From Zarea fungicola (lineage: Eukaryota; Ascomycota; Sordariomycetes; Hypocreales; Cordycipitaceae), in NCBI GenBank assembly GCA_900169235.1, contig FWCC01000017.1, forward strand, positions 141,869 to 205,868: a stretch of 64,000 bases of DNA. Reading direction: 5' to 3'. Both the position numbers and the translations under genes were made by a program. How positions within the stretch are numbered: position 1 is the first letter of the stretch; every line of letters begins with the position of its first letter. The notes below the pieces were generated by a model. That model saw only the letters and a program-made list of their open reading frames with translations. It was not told where the DNA came from and did no database searches. Shown here piece by piece: positions 12,831-23,400 of the stretch.

Positions 12831-13042
12831 CTTGGCGAGACGACTGAAGGGGCGAGCGGAAAGGCTTGGCGGGCTTGGCATGCCAAGCCCATGTAGCCCT
12901 TGGCAGCGGTACCTCACGAGTACTGCAAGAGAGTATGGAGCTCAATGTATCACGCAATAGAGAGACATTACGATATGCGGCGGAGCAGAGTTTGCCAAGA
13001 CCGCCAAGACTTGGCGGTCTTGGCAAAGGATCCATCGCCAAG
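12831..13042. promoter_or_regulatory. PacC-site array upstream of pacC (10 copies of GCCAAG)
   Basis: Ten exact copies of GCCAAG (either strand) lie in 212 bp, starting at 12831, 12865, 12874, 12882, 12899, 12994, 13003, 13010, 13019 and 13037. About 0.1 copies would be expected by chance in random sequence of this length. They lie 290-500 bp upstream of the pacC start codon. GCCARG is the established PacC core target, so the array most simply reads as an autoregulatory element. Direct binding is inference. Confidence 0.85.
12991..13027. repeat. Perfect 37-bp palindrome of four PacC sites
   Basis: Two 18-bp arms (12991-13008 and 13010-13027) are exact reverse complements around a single A at 13009. 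Each arm carries two GCCAAG cores 9 bp apart, so the palindrome displays four PacC sites in two inverted pairs. It could also form a hairpin in single-stranded DNA or RNA. The surrounding cluster favours a protein-binding role. Confidence 0.92.
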
Positions 13043-14550
13043 ATTCAATTGGATACCGTCAAGTCTGTGGAGCGCCTGCTCAGGACTCACCACCGGCCGG
13101 CGTTCCAGGCCTCCTCCTGTTTTCCCAACTATTGGTACTTGCAAATTCGGGCAAAATGCGCGCAGCAGCCTGGCAGTTAACCCTTCGAACCGTTCGGGCC
13201 AGTACAATGGACCATTCGATCATTTACCGCCGTCATCATCATACAACGACGATCCTGCTCGGCGTTGCTTCGTGCTGATACAGGTAGGGCAATCACCGAA
13301 AGCAAACACCTGCTGCTGGTGGAGTGGCCGTCTCGTGCAAATCAATAGTTCCAGAAAAAAATGCAAGTTGCTGCACAAGCAATCAGACCCTACATTTGCG
13401 CCCTCTGCCTGATGCAGCTTAATTTCATTGCCCGTCTTGCCTTTGTTTGTTTTCCGCTGACTAGGTTTAAGTGGCTAGCCAGCCTTACTGTGAGTCAGGA
13501 TGTGTTGTGTAGCAAGACTGCTTCATGTAGAGCTGATCGACAGCTCTGCGACTGTTTCACAAAAATAGCAACGGCGAGCAGTGTTGAACTATTCAACTTC
13601 CGTATAAGCTTGAAAGCAAAGCAGAAGACTGGCTCTTGCCGTTGACCTATTAACTCGCATGTTGCTAGGTACTTGGTGCGTGCCTGGGTGGCTACGTGCA
13701 GTTTGCATGCCGCTGACTGGACATTTGCTGAAACTGGATGTTGGATTTTTGACATGTTCAAAGCTGCCCATCAGGACGACTTTATAAGCATCATACCTTG
13801 TCTTTTGAACCCCATGGCTGCTGCTTACAGACTCGACCTGGGCGATCCGGCTTCACAGAAAGAAGGGTATTCTGTCGGTCCAAAACAGTCACGATCGCCG
13901 AGATTGAGCAAGACAAGAATCAAGCTTTCCGCTACAACGCCCAGACTGTGCCCCTCCACGTCCGCCTCAAGCTAGCGACGCCAACAAATCGCTAATGCGT
14001 GGGGCGCTCTACCAGGGTGCACAGGTCGAGACATTGCAAGAAGGCCTCCATCGTCTGATGGTGTCTTGCTATCGAATGCCTACCCTGAGTGTGTGACGAC
14101 CTTGCATATTTCTCTCGTTTCTTCCCCTTTCGCTCTGGTATGGTGTGTGCAAGCTATTGCCCGTTTCTGGCCAGTGGCTTGGGGCTTTCTATTCGGGAAA
14201 ACAGCGCTAGCCACAATGCAAGTTTGTCTCTACCTGAACAAACACTATACTAAGCATGGCTGTAGGGTGTTGCACAGCGTCAGTATTCGCAGATTACTGT
14301 GACTAAATCATCATTAGCAACTCTTGTACATTAGTTAGTAGATTCGGTGAGCCGTCAGCGTCATTCATGGTGGCAGATGAAAACCTGATTGGCGCCGCAA
14401 ATGGGATGGCCTCACGACGTTTATTACGAGTAAGCTTTCTTAGCTCAGCCACGCTGTTGCGCCCCGTATTATCAACACGTGCTGCGCAGAGGTCGTTGAA
14501 ATCGGCGAACCTTAACCACGAGGGGTCAATTAAGCCAATGTCATTTTCTG

Positions 14551-14750
14551 CTTGGCAACGTCAGCCGCAGAGGACCGCCAAGATTGCCAAGATGCCAAGG
14601 ACCCAAGGAGGCGCAAGGCGAGTTTTATAACAGCACGATGTACATAATACAGTTTTTGAACTGGCGGCAAAATATGTACAAACGGCAAGTGCGGCGTTTT
14701 CAGGAATTGCATAATCCATTGCCAAGCTGTTCCCAAGAAACGCAGCCAAG
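14551..14750. promoter_or_regulatory. Second, distal PacC-site cluster (6 copies of GCCAAG)
   Basis: GCCAAG/CTTGGC begins at 14551, 14577, 14586, 14594, 14721 and 14745. The three central copies are in the same orientation at 9- and 8-bp spacing. The cluster is about 2 kb upstream of pacC and about 2.2 kb upstream of the divergent glycosyltransferase gene, so it could serve either. Function is inferred from the known PacC consensus only. Confidence 0.65.
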
Positions 14751-16912
14751 CCATCTGGACTTTGTCTGGGCAACTCCCCGCATTCTGTCACAAGGGACTG
14801 GCCGAATGTTGCAAGTGATTGGAACCGGCATTTCGTTTGGAACTGTTCTCGGTTTCATCGGACAACTCCAAAGGAACAATGAAATGCCAGCCATATGGGT
14901 AGCTTGGAGACTCCAAGACAGCAGAGTTGCGCCTCCCTTGTTTAAAAAATGGAGAATAGTAAGGATTAGATCCAACCCAGTGCTGTCCACGCCACATTGG
15001 CTGGAGGGCCGAGTTTGAAGGCTTGTAGCAGTGCTCATCCAAAAGCGCAGTCCGAACAGGTTTCGTCAGCCCGTAACAAACGATTGCCTGTAGTCCAACT
15101 GTATCCAAGGCCTTGATGCTGAGAGCGAGCAGCCGATGAAATCGGCCGTTACAGTTGCTGGTAAATCACTTGCCAAGGGGAGTAAAATGCGGAGGGACAC
15201 AGATCTCTGCCAACAATATTGTGTACATCATGACCATCATGACAAGACTCTGGGCATGGCATTTGACATATGGCTTGGCTTATTGCGGCACCAGAGGCCG
15301 TTACATGGGGTAGTAACATGCGCAGGAGCACAAGCATAAATATCATGACAAGTGGTCCGTCCACCCATCCTCGATAACAAGTCGGCCCCCAATCTTGCAA
15401 GAAGTATGCTTAAACTTGCTTGTACACAGTAGGCCGTTCTAGCTAGCTGAGGGACTGTCTAATACGCACATGCTTAAGCCGCTGATTGGCGAATATTTGA
15501 CAGGGCTTGGCCACGAAGAACCAAGACTTGAGTGCCCCACGACGAGGACTTGGCGACGGTGATTGCGCGGGCGAGGACACGTCCTATTGTCCGTGCTACC
15601 AACTGGTTCATATAGATAGGACGTGAAAAAGAACAGAAGAAAAAGTTTCCTATAGCTATGCCCAAAGGTAGGTGAAGAGGGGAGATGTCTTCGGCGAGTC
15701 ATCTCCTTACCATTTACTCCGTAGTTTTCTCGTCATCTTGAGCAACTGTATATTCCACAATTCTGTATTCTGCCTGATAAATGCTGGTCTACTTGGGCGC
15801 TACCGCCAAAGGCCACCGAAAGTTGCGCCTGCTAGGAGGCGACGAGGCTCGCAGAGGCGCGGCGAAGATGGGACACAAGATGAGAATAGAAACAAGCATG
15901 GCATATCCATACAACCCTTTTGGAGGGAAATCTCTCTTTTTAATTACGTACCAGTAGTAGAGTAAGTGTCTTGAGTAAGCGCTCAGCCGACGTTTATCTG
16001 GGAAGGCAAAGCCTACGCTGCCAGTCCTCTTATTTATTACCTTTTTTGTCACCAGGTATGACGTACTCCATACGCCGGGTCGCTCAAGACTAATTTTACT
16101 ACTGCGCAACTATGTCTATATATTACCTAGCTAGGCATTCCGTATCATTCACTATCACACTTTGATAAGGGGTTCAAATTCGCCTTTTACTTTATTTTTC
16201 CCACTGGAGGAGAGAGACCCCTGGACGGCGGGTTGTGCTGGGACAAGGCTGGCGAATGAGCTGGCCGGACGACTCGTATTTTTTTTCTTCTTGCTGGGCT
16301 GATTAGTGAATAACCCCCTAAACGTGCATCCTAGCGGCCATGCCTAGGCAGTCCCGGTGTCCCGGGCGTAATTCAATCCGGCCATACAGTGCCAATCAGG
16401 GGGAAGAGGGGTCGAGTCAGAGTTCGCACGTCGTCAGCCCTGTAGCGCAACCAAGTTTAATAACGTGGAGTGACCGCGTCGCCCTAAGGGAGGGTGCTGG
16501 AGGGATTAGTGATTTTTTTTTTTGGCCTTGTGGCGGATTCCTCCGTGGTTTTCTGTTCCTGCGATTTTGGACTCATCAATTTGTCTCCTGGCTGCCTTGC
16601 GAGTCTGGCTTCTTGACTGCGCCTTTTCTTTCTTTTAATCAAATATTACAATGCGTCCCTCGAAGAATTGCCAATAACGATAGATCCGAATTGCTTTACA
16701 TAGCCACCTACGACGAAGCTTCAACGAACCAGACAGAGGAAAGCGTGGCAAAAAAGGACAACTCCCTTTTCCTCAGTCGAGGCGTCGCAAACCCACGACC
16801 AAAAAATAAACGCCAAGCACGTCGATTTTGCTACACGAATTAAACAATCATACAATTTTTATTTATTTATTTATCTATTTATTGTGTTTAAGAAAAAATA
16901 CTCTTAAACAAG

Positions 16913-18228
16913 ATGGAAAAGGCCAACAACTGGTTGGCCGTGCCGACATCACTCCTGAGCGCTGGCCGCACCTCCAAATTTGCGCGTGCCCTCGCCGGCG
17001 TCTCGCTCTTCCTCTTCATCATCCTATTTTATAGCCTGGGCATCGGCCATGGACGCAGCTCGGGTCTCTCTCGAAAGTCGACGACGAGCCCCTCCCGCGC
17101 CGAGCGCCGGCTCATGCAGGCCGCGGGCAACAGCACCCTCGGCTTCGAGTCGATTCGCTTCATCAACATGCCCGGGCGCTTCGACCGGACCGACGCGGCG
17201 ACGCTGCAGGCATTTCTGTCAGGCATTGACCTTACCGAGGTGGAGGGCGTGGACATGAAGGATCGCACGGATGTGGGCATGCCGCCGGAGCATCTGAGCA
17301 GAGTGAAGAAGGGAGAGAAGGGTTGCTATCGCGCCCACGCCAATGTACGTTGTTTGAATCATTTTCTTTTTAAATATGAGATGTGTGGACGAAGAAACTC
17401 AAAGACTAATACAAAAATCCTTTGATCCAGATTTGGAGCCAAATGCTCCACGACAAGACCCCCGCCGTCCTCATCCTCGAATCCGACGCCGCCTGGGACG
17501 TCAACCTCCGCGAAATCATGAGCAACCTCAACCAGTACTTCACCTACTTCCTCACCGAGCTCAACTCCCGGTCTCTCCCCAACCCGGGCCACGACGGCCG
17601 CAGCCAGCGCAACCGGCGCTTCGTCCAGCTCGACCCCCGCGACCCCTGGCACAGCACCCACTGGGACCTCCTCTCCTTTGGGCAGTGCTTCGAGGACTCG
17701 CGCAACAAGAACACGGCCCTCCGCTTCCCCGACGCCCACGTCCCCGCCGGCAAGGACTACTTTGGCGACACCCTCGGCGAGGAGCGCGTCGCCCGCCGCT
17801 CCGGCGGCATCGTCTGCACCACCGCCTACGCCATCTCCCAGACGGGCGCCGTCAAGCTGCTCCTCCGCGGCGCCGTCGACCTCGACAACCCCATCGACCT
17901 GGTCATGCGCCGCATGATCATGTCCGAGGACCTGCTCGCGTACAGCATCATGCCCCCCATCTTTGGCCAGTGGGAGTACATTCCCAACATTGGCATGGCC
18001 GAGCGCGGCGCCAACAGTGACATCCACTCCGGCGAGGACGCGGACAAGGCTGCGGCCGTCAACATGTCCGGGTGGGACGAGGTCAAGAGGACGGGCAGCG
18101 TGTGGCAGGACCGCGAGGGCCACCCGGACGCCGCGTTCAAGGACATGGCGCTGCAGGCGGCGTGGAAGCTCGTGTTTGAGAACTCGTCGCTCGAGGCCAG
18201 TCAGTTTAAAGAGGCGGACGGCAACTAA
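16913..18228 (+). CDS. Type II membrane glycosyltransferase, family 25 (LPS biosynthesis-like)
   Basis: Exons 16913-17344 and 17431-18228 (intron GTACGT...CCAG, phase 0) give 409 aa. Residues about 27-46 form a single hydrophobic segment (VSLFLFIILFYSLGIG) after a short basic N-terminus, typical of a Golgi or ER type II anchor. The lumenal part begins IRFINMPGRFDRTD, the entry motif of GT25 enzymes, followed by VLILESDAAW, where the acidic pair is the likely sugar-nucleotide/metal site, and a tail with ISQTGAVKLL as in GT25 proteins. Fungal members are annotated as LPS glycosyltransferases but act on unknown glycans; donor and acceptor cannot be read from sequence. The gene is divergent from pacC across a gap rich in PacC sites. 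The coding part is GC-rich, so long mirror-image ORFs appear on the other strand. Confidence 0.85.
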
Positions 18229-19794
18229 AGAACGAAGAAGATGAAATGTACAACGACAAAACAAACAGGAGAGACGGAAAGGAAAAAAACCCCCGAAATG
18301 AAGGAATAAAAAAGAGAGGGGGGGAGACAAAGAATAAGGAGAAGAAGCAGAAGTAGAAGAAGGGGAGACTCGTTTTTTTGGAAATTCTTTTGTACAGGGT
18401 TTGGAGATAATCTCGTCCTATTTTTGGGGGATAGTAAAAAGGGTCCGTCTCTTGGATACAAAATCTTGTAACATGTACAAAGAGGGAGGGTGATTGGGCA
18501 TGGCATCAGCGCTTCGATTTTCGATTATATTTTTACTACTTTTTTTCCTACTATTTTCTTGTACATTTACTAAATTTATTCTCGTCATCTGGTCACCTTT
18601 TGACTCGGCAAATCCCATGAACGAGATGTGTGTACGCGATGTGTGTACGCGATGTCTGCATGCTTGCAGACCAATACAACCCACGGTCAACAAATCACAT
18701 GTTCTTCCCTCGCAACTTACATGACGTGACCGGCCCGACATGTCCAGACGTAGCCGCATCGCGAGCAGAAATCTCATGGTACAGGCACATCATCACGACT
18801 GCATTCGCCATCAAATAGGATCAAGCGTTTCCATTTCAGTGCAGGCATAACCTGGGTATAACTACTCTCGGAAAACTACCTAAGCAAAGAGAAAGCATCT
18901 TTGACTTCCCAAACCAAAAAAAAAGTAAAAAAAAAATAGAGGGTCCTTTTTATATCCCCTTCTCATGTGCCAGCATTTCGCAAAGCATCAAGAGTGCCCT
19001 CGCCGAATCGAGGTGCAAATGTTTTTGGAGTCCGTACTCCAACCCAAAAATATCCCAGCTACTTTGTCAAAAAAAGCAGCGTAAAAGCCATTTTCCTCTC
19101 ATCCCATATATTCGGCTTCTTGAAGCCATCCATCCCCGCCAGATCTATGTAAAAAATATTGTTCCTCCAAGGCAGCTAGATGAAGCCCGCCAGAGGCAGA
19201 TATTATTATCTTGTATTGTCGTAGAGTGTTGAGACATCTGATGATTCACTGATCAACAGCCAAGCCGAAGCAAGATGCCAAGCCAAGTTCAAGTACCAAG
19301 CAGGTATGAACTCCACGAATAAAAAAGTAAGGTGTTGAAGACTGGTTCCAGACGTTGCCAGCAAAAGGGTATGTGCAAGAAGATGAAGAGCAGAAGCAGA
19401 CGACGAAAAGGTCATTAAAAAGGTATCAGGAGAAACGAAGAGCGACTTAAAAGTCAAAAATGTTCCACCAGACAGGTTGTGTGGTGAGCTTCGCGTGTTG
19501 CGGGGTATCTGCCCAAATGCCACCAGTGTCCAGAAACCAGAAAGAATAAAACGCAAAGAGTTGAGAAAAGAGTTGAAAAAGAGCTTGAAAAGCAAATGTT
19601 GTGAATCCGTGTCATCGTAAGTGGTCGTGATCTAGACGTTTCGCCGTCAAAATCAGTCGCGTGAGAGACGCATTCCTTTTTGGCCCAGCCAAGTCGGCCG
19701 AGTAGTTTGATATTCGGACCCAGTTGCATATAGCGATAAGAAAGAAAATAGAAAGAATAAACCGAACCGGTAAACGCCGCGTATGCATATCGTA
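18229..19794. other. Intergenic, between convergent 3' ends
   Basis: The 1.57 kb separates the GT25-like gene (+) from the stb3 gene (-). 18229-18370 is a purine-rich (A/G) tract on the + strand, probably the 3' UTR. A 13-bp tandem duplication and a small hairpin lie at 18625-18671. The rest is AT-rich with A-runs (about 18917-18945). No gene was seen. Confidence 0.55.
18625..18671. repeat. 13-bp tandem duplication followed by a 7-bp-stem hairpin
   Basis: GATGTGTGTACGC occurs at 18625-18637 and again at 18638-18650. Immediately after, GTCTGCA (18654-18660) and TGCAGAC (18665-18671) form a perfect stem with a 4-nt loop. It lies about 400 bp downstream of the GT25-like stop. A transcript-end structure is possible but unproven. 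Confidence 0.8.
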
Positions 19795-20853
19795 TTATAC
19801 AGAACCAAGTCGTAGAAGAGCCTCGACAGCCTCGCGCTCCTGGGCATCAGAGGCACCATGGAGGGGAGACATGAAAAGGCTGTTGGTTTGAGGGGGGTGA
19901 GCCATGCCGGACCGGCCGGAGAAAGAACGCATGCCCGTGGCACCGTAGGTGTGCGGGACAGGCATGTTGGGGCCATCAAGAGCGGCAGCCATATTGGGGT
20001 ATGATTCGGCGCGCAACGCGGCGGCACCCATGGCAGCCCAGTCTTCGTCGTCCGTGACATCCTCGGGGTCGTCATTCATGGTCACATCGTCATCGGGGGC
20101 CTCGGAGCACGAAGCAGACTCGTAGCCGTCCATCGACATCTTGTCAGCCTCATCCTCCATCATGGGGATGATGGCCTGGTCGTCGTGGGAGAAGTGAAAC
20201 GACTCCCCACCTGACCGAAACATGTTTGCCCTAGCCTTCTCCTGGGCTCGTAGGGCATTTCTGGAGATGGGGATTCCGCCGTTGGGCAAGGAGTCGGGCG
20301 GGGTGGCCTCGCGGTCACGTCCTGGAAGTCCTCGTCGCTTGGCATTCCACCGTCCCCAACCGACCTTTTCAAAATCCACTTCGTTTTCGCCTTTGGCGCC
20401 GTCTCCACGGCCCTCAAGAGCACCCACGACTAGCCTGCGAGCCTTGGTCGGAGGGATGCCAGAGAAGCCGGGAACCGATGTCGTCAGGTAACCGATTATG
20501 TGTCGTATCGCGAGAGGACCGTGGTTGAGCAGGATCTCTGGCAGATGATACGTTGCCAGCATACCGCTGGTAATGGTACCGGAAGCATCGTGATGCGGGG
20601 AGACGGAGCGCTTGAGGCCATCGGCGTCTTCGTGCAGGTCCAAGTCGGAGTCGACCGGCTCGAGCTTGGCCTTTTGAAGCTGCGCCTTGAGGCCGTGGGC
20701 GGCAAGCGCAGGGGAGATGGAGTTGGGAGGTGTCGGAAGATTATGAGATCGTGTCACAGTCGCCGGGTCGCTTCGATCCGCTACAACAGCTAAGTTGTCT
20801 CGGTTCAAGAAGGCCTGGGGGATGTCACGAGCAGCAGCTGCCATGGAAGCCAT
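19795..20853 (-). CDS. Stb3-type Sin3-binding / rRNA-processing-element regulator
   Basis: One exon, 352 aa, ATG at 20853-20851 and TAA at 19797-19795. Residues about 97-175 carry the conserved Stb3 domain: HLPEILLNHGPLAIRHI, then LTTSVPGFSGIPPTKARRLV, then VGWGRWNAKRRG. In budding yeast Stb3 binds the RRPE element of ribosome-biogenesis genes and recruits the Sin3 deacetylase under nutrient control; this is family knowledge. The N-terminus (ARDIPQAFLNRDNL) and an acidic C-terminal part (DDDVTMNDDPEDVTDDEDW) look disordered apart from short motifs. The next gap upstream is about 4 kb, and a likely 5'-UTR intron acceptor is visible at 20890. I give no gene symbol because filamentous-fungus naming is not settled. 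Confidence 0.88.
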   Translation of the reverse strand: MASMAAAARDIPQAFLNRDNLAVVADRSDPATVTRSHNLPTPPNSISPALAAHGLKAQLQKAKLEPVDSDLDLHEDADGLKRSVSPHHDASGTITSGMLATYHLPEILLNHGPLAIRHIIGYLTTSVPGFSGIPPTKARRLVVGALEGRGDGAKGENEVDFEKVGWGRWNAKRRGLPGRDREATPPDSLPNGGIPISRNALRAQEKARANMFRSGGESFHFSHDDQAIIPMMEDEADKMSMDGYESASCSEAPDDDVTMNDDPEDVTDDEDWAAMGAAALRAESYPNMAAALDGPNMPVPHTYGATGMRSFSGRSGMAHPPQTNSLFMSPLHGASDAQEREAVEALLRLGSV

Positions 20854-20889
20854 GATGTACCAGATGTATCAGGGATGCTTTAGAACAAT

Positions 20890-21093
20890 CTGGGTGAGGT
20901 GTTAGTGGGATTCCAAGGCAGAGCAAATGAATATTGTGAAAGTTGATGAGACTGAATATGGTAATGATCAAAGAGAGTGAGTGGTGGGTAGGTAGCAAGC
21001 CGTCAAAGTGTCGTAGCAAACGGCTACTTCTCAGATTGCGATATAGGAGGTGATGATGTAGTATTGTTTGAGTCACTAGGCAAGGGTACGTAC
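20890..21093 (-). other. Candidate 5'-UTR intron of the stb3 gene
   Basis: On the minus strand a CCACTAACACC branch sequence is followed by CACCCAG, giving an acceptor at 20891-20890, 36 nt upstream of the ATG. A GTACGT donor at 21093 would make a 204-bp intron. The branch and acceptor look genuine; the donor choice is a guess. Confidence 0.4.
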
Positions 21094-22749
21094 TGTGACT
21101 GTCCCAAAGCGGAAATTGGCGTTCTGGTATAACTTGAGCAGGAAGATGTGAACAAATTATGCGTATAGGCAGGCTGGCAGAGCTGGCGCGACTCTCTGGA
21201 CTGTGACAGAAGACTCTCGATGATTATTATAGAGTGGGATGCGTTGTTGTTGTTGCTTTACAGAAGAGAAGAAGGAGGGAGGGTTGGAGGCGCGGCGAGG
21301 AGGAAACACGAGTTATGTATACCAGGGCGGCGCTGCAGTGACAGACAATAACTGTTTAGTGGACAGAACGGTGCGCTAGGTGACGATACAGAGCGCGCAC
21401 GCCGGTAACCATTTGAAAGGGGGGGGGGGGTGTCTTGGCTGGTAACGGAGTACGGAAGTACTGGCAGTCACAGGTTCCCGCAAAAAGTGACAAGCTTGCT
21501 TGGATAAGTAGACTTTCCAGAAGCCGAGCCACGCCAGCCGAGCCTGAGAGCCTGAGCCTAACTTGGGGGAATAAAAAGGTACATGACAGCCAAGGTACCT
21601 TGTGTTTGGCGAAGACGCAAAGAAGGTAATGGCAGGTGACAAGCACGCCGTCTAGAGTGATAGAGGCACGCCATGAAGGAACCAGTGATCCACTGCAACT
21701 CTGGTGGCTTTTGCAAGTACCATTGACGCGAAATCGTGTCGTCAGAGTGGAGGGTGTGTTTCCAAAGCCACGCTATTTTGGTCGATGCAGTGGGCTTTCT
21801 CTTCCGAGTTGGTACCTCGGGTGCATGTACCTATTTGATTCCTTTGATCCCAGCAGACGCATTGCAGTGTTCCAGCCAGAGGTACTTGGCTGACACATGA
21901 ACCATCCCATGACTCCAGCCGCAAGCCAGCCATGCTGTTCCTATTTCGGCAAGCCAGAGATTAGGAAATTCTGCAGCCTGTGGTTCAGTGTAGATAGGAT
22001 GCATGGAACATTTTGGAAACTGCTGCATTACACACGGGCTAGTATGCCTTGTATTTGTTCCCGGCGAATGAGTGACTACAACAGCCACTGTACGACTTGG
22101 ATAGCGCAAACGGCGTTTGGGCTTTACTAGTATTACGAGCATGTCTCTACAAATGTGCCAAAAACAGGAATCCAACTTGATAGCCTCTGACCAGTAAGCT
22201 GACCTAATTACAGCACACTATACATGGCCAGTGCCTGAATGGCAGCGAATGCGAGAGTGTGTGCTTGCTTGTATGTGTATGTGTGCGTGCTACTCGTACG
22301 CGAAAGCTGACGATGGGTTCGTTTGGGTTTGCCCTAATCATTTTCGTGATTTATTAAACTAGTGCGTATCTTTTTTTTCTTCTGGGTTTATTTCTGTGCA
22401 ATGGGCGTTCATCATCGGAATCGTGTATCGATGTTGTTGCGTTTCCCCACGGCGTGTGATCGGAGCTTCTCGGCCAGCAAAGTGGACAACGTGGGTGTAT
22501 CAGTTGATAGGCAACGCGGGGGACAAGCAACGAGATGGAAAGCGAGTCGTGCTAGCATGTGTTGACAGTACCGTGTACCAGTACGTGTTTAACGTGTATG
22601 GAGACAAAACGGCTGCATTGCGTACAGTAACTAGTGTGCTTTGTTAGCTGTGGCTCTCTACCCGGTGTGCGGGCGGTGATGCCGCAAGTCTGTAACTCAA
22701 TAAACATGTAGACTCTTTGGATGAACAAAACCCTCTGCCAGTGAATCCG

Positions 22750-23400
22750 TGCTGCAACAAGGTCGGTCACAATTGGGCCAACTCCAAGTACCTGCAGCAC
22801 ACTCAGCCGTGTCACCCATCCAACCATCCTCAGCGCAATGCTCATTCACTGGAGCCTTCAGCGAGCTCCTCTCCACTGTGTTGAAGCGAGAGACACTTCT
22901 CCACCCAGCCCCGAACTCGCCTCGCCCCATTCGCATCCATTTTCATCCATCGCACGCCCGTGCCTCAATTCGCCCGCTTATTATACGTTGAAACAAGCTA
23001 CAGCGCATTTTCAGCGCCATCGACAAGTCCTTACAGCGGCTCATGTCATGCACATGTTGCTCTCCATTCGTCCACAGCCGACCCGACAGCCAATGACCGA
23101 CCCGCGTTGCCTTGGATCCCATCTAGACTGAAGTCGCATCATCGTGCCCTGATTTACAATGTAAGAAAAGTCTTGGCGTCATTCATTTAATTTTTGTGCG
23201 TTTTTTTTGTGTATTCTTTCGATCCTGTAAATTTCAATTTTGTTGGTGTTTGACCTGGCTTTCTGTTCCGTCTAAGTCAGTGCCAACCTTGCAAAACCCC
23301 CCTATCTTCAGATTAACTAATCTCCCTCCCTATCCAGAATCCAATTATTCCCCTATTTCACCCTTACTTTTCTCCGACCCAAAATAAGCAAATAATTGTG
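22750..23400 (+). ncRNA. Possible plus-strand spliced noncoding transcript or orphan leader
   Basis: 22830-23150 is C-rich on the + strand, as fungal promoters and leaders are. A GTAAGAAAAG donor at 23161 and a TTAACTAATC branch plus pyrimidine tract plus CCAG acceptor at 23336-23337 would define a 177-bp intron. No significant coding frame follows. It may be a lncRNA, a decayed gene, or chance. RNA data are needed to decide. Confidence 0.25.

Larger units (their letters stand above)
12546..16912. other. Long divergent intergenic region between pacC (-) and the GT25-like gene (+)
   Basis: This 4.4 kb region has no credible coding gene. It contains two clusters of the PacC target GCCAAG/CTTGGC (12831-13042 and 14551-14750) plus further single sites at 15172, 15274, 15506, 15549 and 16812. 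The last part, about 16340-16912, is the probable leader of the glycosyltransferase gene and ends in an ATTT-repeat stretch (about 16855-16885). A 167-codon ORF at 16340-16843 was judged noncoding. There is no ATG on the pacC strand for at least 170 nt upstream of its start codon. Confidence 0.6.

Noticed and set aside
16340..16843. 167-codon ORF upstream of the GT25-like gene
   Set aside because: Low-complexity Phe run, no family similarity; more likely leader sequence.
17359..18330. 323-codon minus-strand ORF opposite the GT25-like gene
   Set aside because: It mirrors GC-rich codons of the real gene, is Val/Glu/Ala-repetitive, and has no domain or splice logic.
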